Below are positions 46,665 to 57,864 of a stretch of DNA of 64,000 nucleotides, piece after piece. The position numbers were made by a program, and so were the translations under genes. The notes beneath the pieces were generated by a model. It did not search any database. It had not been told where the DNA came from and worked only from the letters and a program-made list of their open reading frames with translations. Source of the DNA: CBDUQP01 sp965369385 (GTDB lineage Bacteria > Planctomycetota > Phycisphaerae > SM23-33); assembly GCA_965369385.1 (NCBI GenBank), contig CBDUQP010000001.1, positions 1-64,000 of the forward strand, in the 5' to 3' direction. Within the stretch, counting starts at the first letter, position 1. Every line of letters starts with the position of its first letter.

Positions 46665-48896
46665 TTACACCTGCGAGTGGAAGGTCCTGGAAATTACTTC
46701 TTCCTGCTGCTCGCGGTTGAGCTTGTGGAAGTTCACCGCGTATCCGGAAACGCGAATCGTCAAATTAGGATACTTCTCCGGATTCGCCATCGCGTCGACC
46801 AGTAACTCGCGGTCGACAACGTTGATATTCACGTGATGCCCGCCCTGGGCAAAGTATCCGTCAAGCACACCTACCAAATTTCCGCGCTGCTCGGGCAGTG
46901 CCTTGCCGAGCGTCGCCGGCGTAATACTGAACGTACATGATATCCCGTCACGGCATGCATCGTAGGGTATCTTGGCGACCGAATTCAGCGACGCCAGCAC
47001 ACCGTGGCAGTCTCGCCCGTGCATGGGGTTGGCGCCGGGTGCAAAAGGCTGACCGTATTTCCTACCGTCCGGCGTTGAACCAGTCTTCTTTCCGTAAACC
47101 ACGTTCGAAGTAATCGTAAGTATCGAAAGCGTGTGCTCGGCGTTTCGATAGGCGGGCGTCTTCTTTAACGATGCAAGGAAGTCTTCAACAAGAGTCGCAG
47201 CGATAAGGTCAACGTCGTCCTCATCGTTACCGAACGTCGGAAACTCGCCTGCGATTTCGAATTCCTTCACCAGTCCCGATTCGTCCTTCACGGGCATGAC
47301 ACTGGCATATTTGATCGCGCTGAACGAATCGGCCACCACCGAAAGCCCCGCGATTCCAAACGCCATGAACCTGTCAACCTGCGTATCGTGCAGGCCCATC
47401 TCCAGCTTCTCGTAGGCGTAACGGTCGTGCATGAAGTGGATGATATTCATCGCGTTGACATACACCTTGCACAGCCAGTCGCGATAGAAATCAAACCGCC
47501 TCGACACTTCATCATAATCCAGCGGGCCATCGCCAATAGGCTCCATCTGGGGGCCGATTTGCTGACCAGTCAACTCGTCCCTACCGCCATTTATCGCCAT
47601 CAGCAGTGTCTTGGGCAGATTACATCTCGCGCCGAAGAACTGCATCTGCTTACCGAGAGTCATCGCAGATACGCAGCACGCTATACCGTAATCGTCGCCA
47701 TACACCGGCCTCATCAAATCGTCATTCTCGTACTGGATGGACGCGGTATCGATAGACACCTTCGCACAGTAACTCTTGAACGCATCGCTGAGGCGTTCGG
47801 ACCAGAGCACGGTCAGATTCGGTTCCGGGTTGGGCCCGAGGTTATATAGCGTGTGAAGCATTCGGAAGGATGTCCTGGTAACGAGCGGCCGCGAGTCTTC
47901 GCCCATCCCGCCTACCGACTCGGTAATCCACGTGGGGTCACCTGCGAAAAGTTCGTTATATTCCGGCGTGCGAAGCTGGCGAGCCATTCGCAGCTTCATC
48001 ACGAAATCGTCGATGATTTCCTGCACGCCGGATTCATCAAGCGTGCCCTCAGCGAGATCTCGCTGAAAGAAAATATCCAGGAACGTGCTGACCCGCCCGA
48101 GCGACATCGCGGCCCCGTTCTGTTCCTTGATCGCACCGAGATAGGCAAAGTACACCCACTGCACAGCCTCGCGTGCATTGCGGGCAGGTGCGGAAATATC
48201 GATACCGTAAATCTCGGCCATCTGATTAAGCATTCGCAGGAAGTTAAGCTGCTTTGTGATCTCTTCCAGCAGGCGAATGTTCTCTTCGGACATATCCTGT
48301 AGGCCAAGTTCGGCGTGATCGTTCTCTTTGCACTCAATAATGCGATCTACGCCGTAGAGGGCAACTCGGCGGTAGTCACCGATAATTCGGCCTCGTCCGT
48401 AGGAATCGGGCAGGCCGGTTATCACGCCGGATTTGCGGGCCCGCCTTATCTCCTCGGTGTAAGCCCGGAAGACGCCGTCGTTGTGTGTGCTTCGATAGGC
48501 GAAGATGCCCTCGATCTTATCGTCAACCTTGTAGCCGTATGCCTCGCACGCCCTGCGGGCCAGCCGCATCCCGCCAAATGGGTTGAGACTGCGTTTGAGG
48601 GGGCTATCGGTCTGGAGGCCGACAATTATCTCGCGATCCTTGTCAAGATACCCCGGTTCGTAGGTGAGCAGTGACGATATGTGCTCGGTGTCTATAGACA
48701 GCACACCGCCACGCTCACGTTCGAGCTGCTCAAGGGCGGCGAGTTTGCCCATGAGCCCTCGCGTGCGGTCGGTGGGACCGGCGAGGAAAGACTCATCGCC
48801 ATCGTAAGGTGTGTAGTTGTTCTGGATGAAGTCGCGAACGTCAATCTGACGCTGCCACGTTCCATCGACAAAGTTTCGCCAGGCATCGTTTACCAT
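46665..48896 (-). CDS. pflB: Formate C-acetyltransferase (pyruvate formate-lyase)
   Basis: 743 residues from the ATG at 48896 with GGAGA about 9 bases upstream; 28 extra codons in frame would lie in the riboswitch leader. The adjacent active-site cysteines are in [20 protein letters not shown], and the glycyl-radical site is RVSGYAV, 26 residues before the C-terminus. It cleaves pyruvate with CoA to acetyl-CoA and formate, an oxygen-sensitive fermentative step. The length is close to E. coli PflB (760). Expression is predicted to be controlled by the ZTP riboswitch and terminator upstream. Activated by the product of the downstream pflA. Confidence 0.97.
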   Translation of the reverse strand: MVNDAWRNFVDGTWQRQIDVRDFIQNNYTPYDGDESFLAGPTDRTRGLMGKLAALEQLERERGGVLSIDTEHISSLLTYEPGYLDKDREIIVGLQTDSPLKRSLNPFGGMRLARRACEAYGYKVDDKIEGIFAYRSTHNDGVFRAYTEEIRRARKSGVITGLPDSYGRGRIIGDYRRVALYGVDRIIECKENDHAELGLQDMSEENIRLLEEITKQLNFLRMLNQMAEIYGIDISAPARNAREAVQWVYFAYLGAIKEQNGAAMSLGRVSTFLDIFFQRDLAEGTLDESGVQEIIDDFVMKLRMARQLRTPEYNELFAGDPTWITESVGGMGEDSRPLVTRTSFRMLHTLYNLGPNPEPNLTVLWSERLSDAFKSYCAKVSIDTASIQYENDDLMRPVYGDDYGIACCVSAMTLGKQMQFFGARCNLPKTLLMAINGGRDELTGQQIGPQMEPIGDGPLDYDEVSRRFDFYRDWLCKVYVNAMNIIHFMHDRYAYEKLEMGLHDTQVDRFMAFGIAGLSVVADSFSAIKYASVMPVKDESGLVKEFEIAGEFPTFGNDEDDVDLIAATLVEDFLASLKKTPAYRNAEHTLSILTITSNVVYGKKTGSTPDGRKYGQPFAPGANPMHGRDCHGVLASLNSVAKIPYDACRDGISCTFSITPATLGKALPEQRGNLVGVLDGYFAQGGHHVNINVVDRELLVDAMANPEKYPNLTIRVSGYAVNFHKLNREQQEEVISRTFHSQV

Positions 48897-48956
48897 TGCT
48901 GAATCTCCAAAATATGGGGAAATTGGAAAACTCACTGCAACAGCCGCCCGGAAATG

Positions 48957-48991
48957 AAAAACGCCCGGACATACCATCACATGCCCAGGCG
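48957..48991 (-). terminator. Riboswitch-controlled intrinsic terminator in the pflB leader
   Basis: Read on the minus strand, CGCCTGGGCAT (48991-48981) pairs with ATGTCCGGGCG (48972-48962), 11 bp with two G-U pairs, followed by TTTTT (48961-48957). The 5' arm is part of the conserved CCGCCTGGGCA end of the ZTP aptamer, so aptamer and terminator are mutually exclusive. Confidence 0.85.
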
Positions 48992-49062
48992 GTCGGCAAA
49001 ACTCTCTAATTACCTCGATCCCTTGTGGTTATGCCCACAATAAATCCGCCAGTCTCAAGGTA
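48980..49062 (-). ncRNA. ZTP riboswitch (pfl motif)
   Basis: On the minus strand, CCTTGA (49060-49055) pairs with TCGAGG to form P1 around the conserved GAGACTGGCGG. TTGTGG and CCACAA form the inner hairpin. After a short linker comes GCCGACCGCCTGGGCA, the conserved 3' domain whose CCGCC can form the pseudoknot with the GGCGG of the first part. These are the defining features of the pfl/ZTP class, which senses the folate-stress alarmone ZMP/ZTP and usually turns genes on. Lies between the promoter at 49080-49108 and pflB. Confidence 0.9.
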
Positions 49063-49079
49063 AGCTTTGTTCGTACTGT

Positions 49080-49108
49080 ATTATAGGCACCCCCGCAGCA
49101 GCGTTCAA
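49080..49108 (-). promoter_or_regulatory. Sigma-70 type promoter of pflB
   Basis: On the minus strand TTGAAC (49108-49103), a 17-bp spacer and a perfect TATAAT (49085-49080). Transcription should start near 49073, about 12 bases before the aptamer P1. Confidence 0.8.
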
Positions 49109-49114
49109 GACCCA

Positions 49115-49190
49115 TTAAACTAGGGACGGTGCCCTATTTAATTCCAATTCAGGTTATTCCTATTTAAATAAGGCACCGTCCCTAGTTTAA
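49115..49190. repeat. 27-bp inverted repeat with 22-bp loop (REP-like hairpin)
   Basis: Arms 49115-49141 and 49164-49190 match over 27 positions with one mismatch; the core is TAGGGACGGTGCC and its complement. It sits between the 3' end of the 49200-49973 gene and the -35 of the pflB promoter (6 bp away). It resembles other GGGACxGTCCC palindromes in the window (about 42810, 42845, 54634, 55078, 55094). It could also act as a terminator for the upstream gene. Confidence 0.8.
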
Positions 49191-49199
49191 GGATGCGGA

Positions 49200-49973
49200 T
49201 CAGTCCTTCAGTTCATCGGGAATCGCCGGATCGTCAGCCAGCGGAACTTCGCCGACAGCTTCTATCGGGATCGGGACCACGGGGGTTCCGCTGCTGCGAT
49301 AGAATCCGCGAGAGAACTTCACCTGCACCACCAGCCACACCAGCAACGCCACCACAGGCACCGCCAGGAATCGCCCGTAGTAGATCACGTGCTCGATCGG
49401 CTCGCTATCGGCGGTAAGGGAAATGCTGGCTGCGATGATAGCGTCCAGCGTGTACAATCCGCCCATCTCGCCAGCCATGTTCAGGACTTCGTTCCACGAA
49501 ATGAGCATCGCCAACAATACGATGCCCCACAAAGACGCGCTGACAAAGCCGGATATTCCGCCGGTGCGTTCCAGTATCGCAAGTTGCGTACCAAAGACGA
49601 GAATCAACAGCAATATCACCGCACTGACCACCGCCAGGAACTTGGTTGCAGGCAGTATCCAACTCAGGATGCCCTGCCAACTCTCAGCCACCTTAAGTGG
49701 AGCGGACATCGCATCTACATCGTCGCCGATGGCTGGGGATTGAACTGCGGGCATAGCCTTGATAACGTCATCGGCCCGTTGGGTTGCAGCCTCCTGCACC
49801 GACACGTGCTGGAGCGGGTCGAGCAGGCCGACAAATCTGACCAGAACGAAGCCCGTCAACTGAGTGACGATGCAGATGGCGATCACCATCGAGAAGAAGT
49901 TCTTGCCCGCCCGGATCGAACGAAAAGCTGTATCAAACTCGGGTTCCGGACGCATATATCGTGACTGTTCCAC
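49200..49973 (-). CDS. Polytopic membrane protein of unknown function
   Basis: 257 residues with about five hydrophobic segments: residues ~27-50, ~107-130 (FLAVVSAVILLLILVFGTQL), ~143-160, ~170-185 and ~198-218 (RFLAVPVVALLVWLVVQVKF). A loop of ~50 residues follows the first TM. The C-terminus is Pro/acidic (PLADDPAIPDELKD). A Yip1-like fold is possible but no diagnostic motif is visible. Located downstream of leuS and hemL on the same strand (98 bp after hemL), so perhaps co-transcribed. Confidence 0.65.
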   Translation of the reverse strand: MEQSRYMRPEPEFDTAFRSIRAGKNFFSMVIAICIVTQLTGFVLVRFVGLLDPLQHVSVQEAATQRADDVIKAMPAVQSPAIGDDVDAMSAPLKVAESWQGILSWILPATKFLAVVSAVILLLILVFGTQLAILERTGGISGFVSASLWGIVLLAMLISWNEVLNMAGEMGGLYTLDAIIAASISLTADSEPIEHVIYYGRFLAVPVVALLVWLVVQVKFSRGFYRSSGTPVVPIPIEAVGEVPLADDPAIPDELKD

Positions 49974-50071
49974 TTTCTTCTCCGGTCATATCTCTAGAAG
50001 ATCTCTGAATGCAAGTATCGGACTGTCTATCAATCAGACTCTAACTACTGATATCGGACCCGAAACGCCTT

Positions 50072-51391
50072 CTACATGAGCAAAGCCGCCTCTTTGAACG
50101 CCTCAGCGGCCGCCTTTATCGTGATATCTATGTCCTCGTCACTGTGGGCAGCCGACACGAACATGGTCTCAAACTGGCTGGGAGCTATGTATATTCCCGA
50201 GGCCAGCATCGACTGAAAATACGCGCCGAATGCATCGAGATTGCTTTCAGCGGAAGAATCGTAGTCGACCACCGGTCCGCTGGTGAAGAAACACCCCAGC
50301 AAGCTCCCGATACGATTAAAGCATACCTTGCCTCCAAGCCCTGCCTCTATAACAGCCTCCTGCATGCCTGCATTCAACTCGGCGGCTTTGTGTTCCAGGA
50401 GAGAATAGAACCCCTCTTCGGAAAGCTCGCTCAACATCGCCAGCCCACCGGCCATCGAGGCAGGATTGCCCGAAAGCGTGCCCGCCTGGTAAACATCACC
50501 ATCCGGCGCCAAATGTGACATAATGCCAGCCGACGCGCCAAACGCGCCAACAGGCATGCCCCCGCCTATTATCTTGCCTAGTACAGTAATGTCGGCGTCA
50601 ATATCGTACAGCTCCTGGGCGCCACCGTAGGCTATTCGAAATCCGGTGATTACCTCATCGAAGATCAGCAACACGCCGCGAGCACTACAAATATCCCGAA
50701 GGCCCTGCAAGTATCCCTCTGCGGGGGGAACAACGCCCATATTGCCGGCGATGGGTTCCACAATAATCCCCGCAACCTCGCCCAAATTCGCATCCAGCAA
50801 GGCCTCTACGGCGGGCAAGTCATTGTAGGGAGCAGTAAGCGTGTCGGCCGCCGAGCCCTTGGTAATGCCCGGGCCGGAGGGCAAGCCCAAAGTAGCCACC
50901 CCACTACCCGCAGCCACCAGCATGGAATCGCAATGCCCGTGATAACATCCGATGCATTTGATTATCTTGTCCCTACCGGTCACACCGCGAGCAAGGCGAA
51001 TAGCGCTCATTGCCGCTTCAGTGCCACTGGAAACAAAGCGGACTTTCTCGATCGATCTGAATGCCCGGACAACGGCCTCGGCGAGACGGGTCTCTATCTC
51101 AGTTGGCCCGCCATAGCTGACGCCCCGCAGCACCGCTTTGTTTATGGCGGTCATTACGGTGTCATGTGCGTGGCCTAGTATGTTTGGACCGTACCCGCAG
51201 ACATAATCGATGTACCGGTTCTCGTCGATATCGGTGATGCATGATCCGATGCCCTTGAGAATTACCGGAGGAATCCCGCCGACGGCCTTGAACGCGCGCA
51301 CAGGCGAATTAACCCCGCCCGGAAGCACGTTTTGTGCACGCTCAAAAGCAAGTTCGGATTTATGAATTCTTCTACCCATCTGAAACCCCAT
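50072..51391 (-). CDS. hemL: Glutamate-1-semialdehyde 2,1-aminomutase
   Basis: 439 residues; the ATG at 51391 and a second at 51379 (MGRRIHKSELAFERA) are both plausible. Family opening VLPGGVNSPVRAF, cofactor motifs SGTEAAMSAIRLARGVTGR and IFDEVITGFR, and the PLP lysine in LGKIIGGGMPVGAFGA are intact. It converts glutamate-1-semialdehyde to 5-aminolevulinate in the C5 tetrapyrrole pathway, which feeds haem and B12. Neighbours are not tetrapyrrole genes; it follows leuS by 56 bp on the same strand. Cytosolic, full length. Confidence 0.96.
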   Translation of the reverse strand: MGFQMGRRIHKSELAFERAQNVLPGGVNSPVRAFKAVGGIPPVILKGIGSCITDIDENRYIDYVCGYGPNILGHAHDTVMTAINKAVLRGVSYGGPTEIETRLAEAVVRAFRSIEKVRFVSSGTEAAMSAIRLARGVTGRDKIIKCIGCYHGHCDSMLVAAGSGVATLGLPSGPGITKGSAADTLTAPYNDLPAVEALLDANLGEVAGIIVEPIAGNMGVVPPAEGYLQGLRDICSARGVLLIFDEVITGFRIAYGGAQELYDIDADITVLGKIIGGGMPVGAFGASAGIMSHLAPDGDVYQAGTLSGNPASMAGGLAMLSELSEEGFYSLLEHKAAELNAGMQEAVIEAGLGGKVCFNRIGSLLGCFFTSGPVVDYDSSAESNLDAFGAYFQSMLASGIYIAPSQFETMFVSAAHSDEDIDITIKAAAEAFKEAALLM

Positions 51392-51447
51392 ATCTTCACC
51401 CGAAGTCCGAAGAACACCCGGGCGAAGGGCGTTTATGTTTTGCCAAC

Positions 51448-54237
51448 CTATTTCACAACCAGGTTCACCAAGCGACCGGGAACCACAATCTCCTTGACTA
51501 TATTCTTGCCTTCAATTGCCGAAGCAACCTTATCTTCCAACTTTGCCAAAGCAAGAATTGCATCCTTATCACTGTCGGCGGGCACTTCAATCTTGCATCG
51601 CATCTTACCGTTAACCTGGACCGCCAACTCAACAGTATCACTCTTGAGCATATCCTCATCATAGGTAGGCCAAGGTTGATATGTTACCGAATCGCTCTCG
51701 CCAAGTGCCTGCCACAATTCCTCGCCTATGTGTGGTGCCATCGGGCTAAGTACCTGCACGAACCGCCCGGCCTGTGATTTGCTGATCTTACCAACGCGGA
51801 AGACCGCGTTAACAAATTCCATGAGGGCAGCGATAGCGGTGTTGAACTTCATCGCGTCGTAATCGTCGCCGACCTTCTTAATAACCTTGTGCAGTTCGCG
51901 TTCGATGCTCTCGTCGCCGTCATCATCCACGAGCAACGAAGCAACATCCTCGTCACCCACAATCATGCGCCATGACCTGCCGAGGAAGCGGAACACGCCG
52001 GGCACGTCCTGGGTATTCCACGGTTTGGATGCCTCCAGCGGGCCCATGAACATCTCGTACAGGCGGAACGTGTCGGCCCCGTATTGTCCGATCACCTCAT
52101 CGGGGTTAACCACATTCTTGAGACTCTTTGACATCTTCTCAACCGATTCGACGAGCTGCTCACCGGTCTGCTTGTGGACAGGCTTTCCATCGCTGAGATC
52201 AACATCATCATAGCCAACACACATACCGCGGCTGTCACGATAGGCGAAACTGCGGATCATGCCCTGGTTGAAGAGCTTGCCGAACGGTTCGCGAGTGGTG
52301 ACGCAGCCGAGATCGAACAACACCTTGTGCCAGAACCTCGCATAGAGCAGATGGAGAACCGCGTGCTCTGCCCCACCGACATACAAGTCCACGCCGCCGG
52401 CTGGGTTCATCTCACTGGGTGCCATCCAGTAGTTTTCTATGTCAGGATCGCAGAACACGTTGTCATTTTTTGGATCCAGATACCGCAGGTAATACCAGCA
52501 CGAACCCGCCCACTGCGGCATGGTATTCAGTTCGCGTCTGGCCTTGCCGCCACATGCGGGACACGTGGTTGATATCCAGTCAGTTACCTTGCCCAATGGA
52601 GGGGTAGGCGGCGCGTTGGGATCGTCACTCATCGCGGGAGCGTAATCCTCCATTTCCGGCAGTTCGAGCGGCAAGTCTTCGTCAGTCAGGCCGACAGTAC
52701 CGCAGCACTTGCAGTGCATGATCGGGAACGGTTCGCCCCAGTATCGCTGGCGGCTGAACAGCCAGTCGCGGAGCTTATAGTTGACGGCTGCCTCGCCGAG
52801 TGAATTTTCATCAAGCCACTGCGTAATCTTCGCCTTGAATTCCGAGGTAGACAGCCCGTCATACTCACCGGAGTTAATCGCGATCCCATCACCGGTGTAT
52901 CCCTTCCAGTCTTCGCCCTGGGGTGGGGCAACTACCTGGATAATCGGGAGATCGAAAGCGGTGGCGAAATCGAAGTCTCGTGTATCATGGGCGGGCACAG
53001 CCATGATGGCACCGGTACCGTAACCCATCATCACATAATCCGCCACCCATACGGGGATCTTCTCGTCATTCACGGGGTTGATCGCATATGTGCCGGTGAA
53101 CACACCGCTCTTTTCCTTGGCATCGGCCGACCGCTCTATTTCGGATTTGGACGAAGCCAGCTCTTTGTAGGCCTCTACGGCGGCTTTCTGCTCGGCGGTG
53201 GTAATCTGATCAACGAATTGGTGCTCCGGCGCAAGCACCATATAGGTAGCGCCGAAGAGCGTATCTGGGCGCGTTGTATATACACGAAGCAGTTCATCAC
53301 AGCCGTCAATGGCGAAATCAACCTCGGCACCTTCAGACTTGCCAATCCAGTTTCGCTGCATAATCTTGACCGATTCCGGCCAATCCACATCTTCGATGTC
53401 TTCCAGAAGGCGGTCCGCATAGGACGTAATCCGCAGCATCCACTGCTTCAAGTTGCGTCGGAATACCGGATAGTTCCCGCGCTCACTGCGGCCCTCGTTT
53501 GTTACTTCCTCATTCGAGAGTACCGTGCCCATCGCCGGGCACCAGTTCACCGGAACCTCATCCATAAACGCCAACCGCTGCTCATCCACGACGCGGCGTT
53601 TCTGGTCGGCCTCAAGTTCGGTAAACTTCATATGTCCGCACGGAGGGCCGGTGACCACTTCAACATCCACAGCCGTGTCACGGGGAGATACCCCACCGTC
53701 GAGGTCCACAACGTACTGTCCGCTCTCGAGCTTGTCGACCAGGTCGCTTATCGGACAGGCCGCACCAACTTCGGGATCGTACCAACTGTTGAACAGACGC
53801 AGGAATATCCACTGTGTCCAGCGGTAATAATCCACGTCGGTAGTGCTCACGCGGCGGGTCCAGTCATAGGAGAAACCAAACATCTTGATCTGACGTTCGA
53901 TGTTGGCGATGTTCTTTTCGGTCGTCGAGCGAGGATGCACACCGTGCTCCACGGCATACTGCTCAGCCGGCAGACCAAATGCATCATAACCCATGGGATG
54001 CAAAACATTAAAACCCTTCATGCGGGCATGTCGGCAGACAATATCCGTAGCGGTATAGCCTTCCGGATGTCCCACGTGCAGCCCCGCACCGCTGGGGTAG
54101 GGGAACATGTCGAGCACGTACATCTTGGGCTTGTCCTCGAAACCTTCGTCGCCGGGATTCGGCTGAACGAACGTTCCGTTTTCTTCCCAATACTTCTGCC
54201 ACTTGGCCTCGATGGCTGTGAAATCGTAACCGGCCAT
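51448..54237 (-). CDS. leuS: Leucyl-tRNA synthetase
   Basis: 929 residues with a strong AGGAGA site 6-11 bases before the ATG. Class I signature [12 protein letters not shown] (HIGH-like) near residue 53 and [12 protein letters not shown] (KMSKS) are intact. The CP1 editing domain is visible ([15 protein letters not shown], then [19 protein letters not shown]), and a zinc-ribbon-like CKCCG...CPACGGK lies in the middle. It is longer than E. coli LeuS (860), with extra residues in the N-terminal region (for example a [18 protein letters not shown] insert). Charges tRNA-Leu in the cytosol. Confidence 0.98.
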   Translation of the reverse strand: MAGYDFTAIEAKWQKYWEENGTFVQPNPGDEGFEDKPKMYVLDMFPYPSGAGLHVGHPEGYTATDIVCRHARMKGFNVLHPMGYDAFGLPAEQYAVEHGVHPRSTTEKNIANIERQIKMFGFSYDWTRRVSTTDVDYYRWTQWIFLRLFNSWYDPEVGAACPISDLVDKLESGQYVVDLDGGVSPRDTAVDVEVVTGPPCGHMKFTELEADQKRRVVDEQRLAFMDEVPVNWCPAMGTVLSNEEVTNEGRSERGNYPVFRRNLKQWMLRITSYADRLLEDIEDVDWPESVKIMQRNWIGKSEGAEVDFAIDGCDELLRVYTTRPDTLFGATYMVLAPEHQFVDQITTAEQKAAVEAYKELASSKSEIERSADAKEKSGVFTGTYAINPVNDEKIPVWVADYVMMGYGTGAIMAVPAHDTRDFDFATAFDLPIIQVVAPPQGEDWKGYTGDGIAINSGEYDGLSTSEFKAKITQWLDENSLGEAAVNYKLRDWLFSRQRYWGEPFPIMHCKCCGTVGLTDEDLPLELPEMEDYAPAMSDDPNAPPTPPLGKVTDWISTTCPACGGKARRELNTMPQWAGSCWYYLRYLDPKNDNVFCDPDIENYWMAPSEMNPAGGVDLYVGGAEHAVLHLLYARFWHKVLFDLGCVTTREPFGKLFNQGMIRSFAYRDSRGMCVGYDDVDLSDGKPVHKQTGEQLVESVEKMSKSLKNVVNPDEVIGQYGADTFRLYEMFMGPLEASKPWNTQDVPGVFRFLGRSWRMIVGDEDVASLLVDDDGDESIERELHKVIKKVGDDYDAMKFNTAIAALMEFVNAVFRVGKISKSQAGRFVQVLSPMAPHIGEELWQALGESDSVTYQPWPTYDEDMLKSDTVELAVQVNGKMRCKIEVPADSDKDAILALAKLEDKVASAIEGKNIVKEIVVPGRLVNLVVK

Positions 54238-54500
54238 AGGTATCTCCTGTCAGCGTTCCGCGCGTAATTGTCGCACTATCATATAATAAGGAACTTACTT
54301 TCTACGCAACCGCCCCCGGGAAGTCAAGGAACCCGGTGAACCTGCAATCATGCAATAGCGTAGTGTGCGACTTTTTTGAGTGGCGATTTGCAACCACTTC
54401 TACAACAGATAGATAAACATAGTATTTGGTGTTTGTTTCTGTTGGTTTTATCTTGGTTTCTATGTGCGCCGTTGCCGAGTTTTTTGCTGTTGGCGTTTTC

Positions 54501-54627
54501 GGGCCGAAGGTCCGAGGGGATATTAGCCGGGGGTAAGGCTCGACGTAAGTCGTGCCGCAGCCCCCGGATATACTCTCTGTAATCCCCGCCCCGAAGGCGG
54601 CGGGAGGTATGCTCCTTTGCGAATTGC
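54501..54627. repeat. Dispersed inverted-repeat element, partial copy 4 (opposite orientation)
   Basis: Begins with GGGCCGAAGGTCCGA and continues through AGCCGGGGG and a hairpin equivalent to the CCGCGAC-TTAC-GTCGCGG stem of the other copies, here with changed but still mostly pairing bases (CGAC/GTCG core). It ends in a CCCCGCC-CCGAAGG-CGG block and TTTGCGAATTG. It corresponds to the right half of copies 1 and 2 in inverse orientation. It is within the 894-bp gene-free region between leuS and the hybrid kinase. Confidence 0.6.
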
Positions 54628-54633
54628 AGAACC

Positions 54634-55088
54634 GGGGACCGTCCCAATCCTGTCCGGCATGCGATTTGTACAAGGTTGCGGGTGGCGAGTGCGGGTGAGG
54701 ATTGACCGGTGAGCGGATGGGCTCCGGCCCGAAGGGCCGGCAAGAACTTAGACGGAGGCATACACGTCACGACGAAGCCGAAGGGGAAGACGGAAGCCTC
54801 CGGACAAGGCGTGCAAGAATAGCCAAGCCCCAACGGGGCGATACAAGGGTAATCCGAAATGGCCGTGTTCTTCTGAGACCGTGAATTGCTGTCTGTCCCA
54901 GGGCCTACGCGTGCACGCTGCGGATTACCAGACAAATACGTATCGCCCTTTCAGGACTCTGTTTCAACGTGGCCGCTGGATCGGAGGTTGTTTCAATATT
55001 GCCTCCGCCTAAGATCTGGCGAGGCCTTCGGCCTCTAAAAACGGATGCGGCTGCAATCCCCATGCCGGACAGGATTGGGACGGTCCCC
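54634..55088. repeat. 455-bp element bounded by 28-bp perfect inverted repeats
   Basis: Bases 54634-54661 and 55061-55088 are perfect reverse complements over 28 bases (outer ends GGGGACCGTCCC, inner ends CCGGCATG). The interior has no supported gene but has several short hairpins: CCGGCCC-GAA-GGGCCGG (about 54726-54742), GCCCC-AA-CGGGGC (about 54828-54840) and GAGGCC-TTC-GGCCTC (55021-55035). The words resemble non-coding repeats I associate with planctomycete and verrucomicrobial genomes. No flanking target-site duplication was evident. Looks like a non-autonomous mobile element. Confidence 0.75.
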
Positions 55089-55131
55089 AACGCCGGGACA
55101 GTCCCAGTTTTCGCTCAGGCATTAATCGCAG

Positions 55132-57864
55132 TCAGGATTCGTTTCCCCGGACATGCTTGGCACCTGCAGCGTGATTCTTCCTGATGCCGCCGGCAATCTC
55201 CTGTGAGAGTTCCTCGATCCTGTACGGTTTGGCCAAGAAGCCCAAAGCACCTTCGGCGATAATCGATGAGATTACATCGGCCCTTGCAAAACCGCTGGCG
55301 ACAAGCACGCAAATATCCGGATCAATTTCCTTCAGTTTACGGAATGTCTCCTGTCCGCTTATCTTGGGCATGACCAAGTCCAGGAGGACCACATCCACCA
55401 CCCCCTCATGGGACTGGACAAAGCCGATGGCTTCCAAGCCATCTTTGCACGTGGTGACGGTGTAGCCCAACCCCTGTAGAATACGTGCCGAGACGTTGCG
55501 GAGAATCTCCTCATCATCCACAACCAAAACGTGCCCCTCACCTCGCCGCAATTCATCGTCCGCGACCGGTCGCACATCTACCGCTGACTCCGACTGTGGC
55601 AAGAGTACCGTGAACGTGCTTCCAACACCGACTTCACTGTAGACGCGAATCAGGCCGTGATGGCTATGCACGCAAGCGAATACACCCGCAAGCCCCAACC
55701 CCGTTCCCTTGCCAACTTCTTTTGTGGTGAAGAACGGTTCGTACATCCGCTTCTGTGTTTCGGCGTCCATGCCGATTCCGGTATCGGAAACTTCTATCTC
55801 TACGTATTCGCCGGGCTTGATTTCGCCGCCATACGAAACGGCGTCATCTATCATCACGTTGCGTGTGGCAAACGTCAGGACGCCACCGACCGCCATGGCA
55901 TCTCTCGCGTTCAATCCCATATTGAGAATGGCACTTTGAAGCTGTGTCGGATCGCCATCTATCACCGAGGGGCAGGCATCGAGCTTGGAAACGATTTCTA
56001 TACTCTTGTCAATACTCCTGGCCAACAAGCCTATTACATCGTTCGAGATGATCTGGTTCACATCGATTGAAATCGTCTGGAGCTTGCCCTTTCGCGAAAA
56101 AGCCAGCAATTGCTGAGTAAGATCGGCGGCTCTGGAACTTGCATCAACAATAGCATCCGTCAGGCCCTTCTGTGAAGAATCCGGCCCCATGTCCATCGCC
56201 AGCAACTGGGCATTGCCCATTATGCCAGTCAGCAAATTGTTGAAATCGTGCGCCACCCCGCCTGCTAGCTGGCCGACTGCATCCATCTTCTGCGACTGGC
56301 GAAGCTGGTCTTCCAGCTCGTTTCGCTCACTCATATCCCGCATGATGGAAGACAGATACAACTCACCGTCGCCAGACTTGTGAGACATGATGATCTGGGA
56401 TACGGGAATCTCCCTACCGCTGGCGGACAGCAGGAGCGTCTCGCCGACCCATCTCCCCTCGGCTATGGCGGTAGGTATCGCCTCGTCACGAAGGATGGAG
56501 AAGGCCGACTCCGAATGACAATCGGAAACCATCTTGTCGGTCAAATCGAGATCATCCGGCAGTCCAAGAAGCCTCCTCCCGGCCGGGTTAACGTAGGAGA
56601 GTCGACCATCAGGTGATGCCATAGCAACAAGATCACTGGTGGCCTCAAGAATGTCACTAAGCCGTTTCCGCTCCATTTGAAGGGCGTACTCCCGCGAGAT
56701 GTCGCGGAACACCAGTACCAAGCCTACGACGAGCCCCGCAGCGTCCCGTATGGGCGCAGCGCTGTGGGCTATTCGCCGCTGGGATGCGTCGCGGGCAACA
56801 AGAAGCATATCAGCCGACACATCAGTCAGGCGGCCGGTTTTCACTACAGTGTCAACCAGGCTCGCCATGTCACTGTCAATCCGCTGATCCGCAATACGGA
56901 AGACCTCCGTAAGGCCGCGTCCGGTGACTTCATCAACGGACCAGCCTGTAAGCTCGGCCGCCACCGGGTTCATTCGCACAATGTTCCCTTCGGCATCGGT
57001 GGCAAGTACTGCGTCTCCTATGGAGTCGAGCGTTACATGCAAGTCCTCCCTGCTTGCTCTCAAATGGTCCATCTGGCTGCGAATCGCCTTCTGCATGGTA
57101 TCGAAAGATTCAGCCAGCGTAACCAGCTCGGCGCTTCCGCCGGAAGGCAGTTGGATGTCTATCTCACCGGCAGCCAACTGCCTTGATGCCTGCGTCAGGG
57201 AGACCAGAGGCTTGGAAATAGATCGAGCCACAACATACGCACCAATCGACCCGAGAAAGGCAACTGCAATGCCTATTGCCGCTGATTCGATGATTGTCCA
57301 GCGAAGCATAGCGCCCAGCGTACTCAGCTTTATGCCTGATCCAACGAGAAATGGCCTGCCGCGACTGTCACGGTGAGGAGTCAACACGACCCTGATATCT
57401 CCCCACTTGTCGCTGATGATCTTGTGCTCGGGCAACATCGTCTTGAACGCACCGACGTACGCATCTGGATTGCTGTGTACCTGGAGGAAAGTCGCACAAT
57501 CGGATGCGCTGTCATTCTTGTCCGTATGTGTGGCTGTCGTGAAAACAATCTTGCCATCCAGAACCATAACGCTCCAGATATACTCCAGACCAAGCTCACG
57601 ACAAAGGGAATCGTTCCTTGCGACTATCGCATCGAATTCCTTGGCAGATACGGAAGTCTTATCCGCTATTCGCCCGTGATAGTCCGGCCCGAACAACTCG
57701 GTAGCCATTGTATTCACCGCCATCAACTGCGCGTCAACGCCAGCGATCAGATCTGCTTTGCGACTCTGGTAGGCAAGCAGGGTATATAGAGTTGAGCAGA
57801 GAATAAGACTGCCGATAATGGCAGCGAGAATCTTGGTCTGGATTCTGGGAGACTTCATGCCCAT
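55132..57864 (-). CDS. Hybrid sensor histidine kinase with receiver domain
   Basis: 910 residues. TM1 (~10-30), a ~150-residue periplasmic sensor region, TM2 (~190-215) and a HAMP linker are followed by two PAS domains (~285-400 and ~405-520), HisKA with the phospho-acceptor in [20 protein letters not shown], HATPase ([28 protein letters not shown]) and a C-terminal receiver (DDEEIL, phospho-Asp in [13 protein letters not shown]). It autophosphorylates and passes phosphate to its own receiver, and presumably on to a separate regulator. No DNA-binding response regulator is adjacent. The signal is unknown. ATG at 57864 or 57858. Confidence 0.93.
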   Translation of the reverse strand: MGMKSPRIQTKILAAIIGSLILCSTLYTLLAYQSRKADLIAGVDAQLMAVNTMATELFGPDYHGRIADKTSVSAKEFDAIVARNDSLCRELGLEYIWSVMVLDGKIVFTTATHTDKNDSASDCATFLQVHSNPDAYVGAFKTMLPEHKIISDKWGDIRVVLTPHRDSRGRPFLVGSGIKLSTLGAMLRWTIIESAAIGIAVAFLGSIGAYVVARSISKPLVSLTQASRQLAAGEIDIQLPSGGSAELVTLAESFDTMQKAIRSQMDHLRASREDLHVTLDSIGDAVLATDAEGNIVRMNPVAAELTGWSVDEVTGRGLTEVFRIADQRIDSDMASLVDTVVKTGRLTDVSADMLLVARDASQRRIAHSAAPIRDAAGLVVGLVLVFRDISREYALQMERKRLSDILEATSDLVAMASPDGRLSYVNPAGRRLLGLPDDLDLTDKMVSDCHSESAFSILRDEAIPTAIAEGRWVGETLLLSASGREIPVSQIIMSHKSGDGELYLSSIMRDMSERNELEDQLRQSQKMDAVGQLAGGVAHDFNNLLTGIMGNAQLLAMDMGPDSSQKGLTDAIVDASSRAADLTQQLLAFSRKGKLQTISIDVNQIISNDVIGLLARSIDKSIEIVSKLDACPSVIDGDPTQLQSAILNMGLNARDAMAVGGVLTFATRNVMIDDAVSYGGEIKPGEYVEIEVSDTGIGMDAETQKRMYEPFFTTKEVGKGTGLGLAGVFACVHSHHGLIRVYSEVGVGSTFTVLLPQSESAVDVRPVADDELRRGEGHVLVVDDEEILRNVSARILQGLGYTVTTCKDGLEAIGFVQSHEGVVDVVLLDLVMPKISGQETFRKLKEIDPDICVLVASGFARADVISSIIAEGALGFLAKPYRIEELSQEIAGGIRKNHAAGAKHVRGNES

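Noticed and set aside
52987..54267. 426-codon plus-strand frame opposite leuS
   Set aside because: Antisense shadow of leuS, which has intact class I motifs.
54238..54300. T-box leader before leuS
   Set aside because: The region between the gene and its likely promoter is too short, and no T-box bulge sequence or specifier hairpin is visible.
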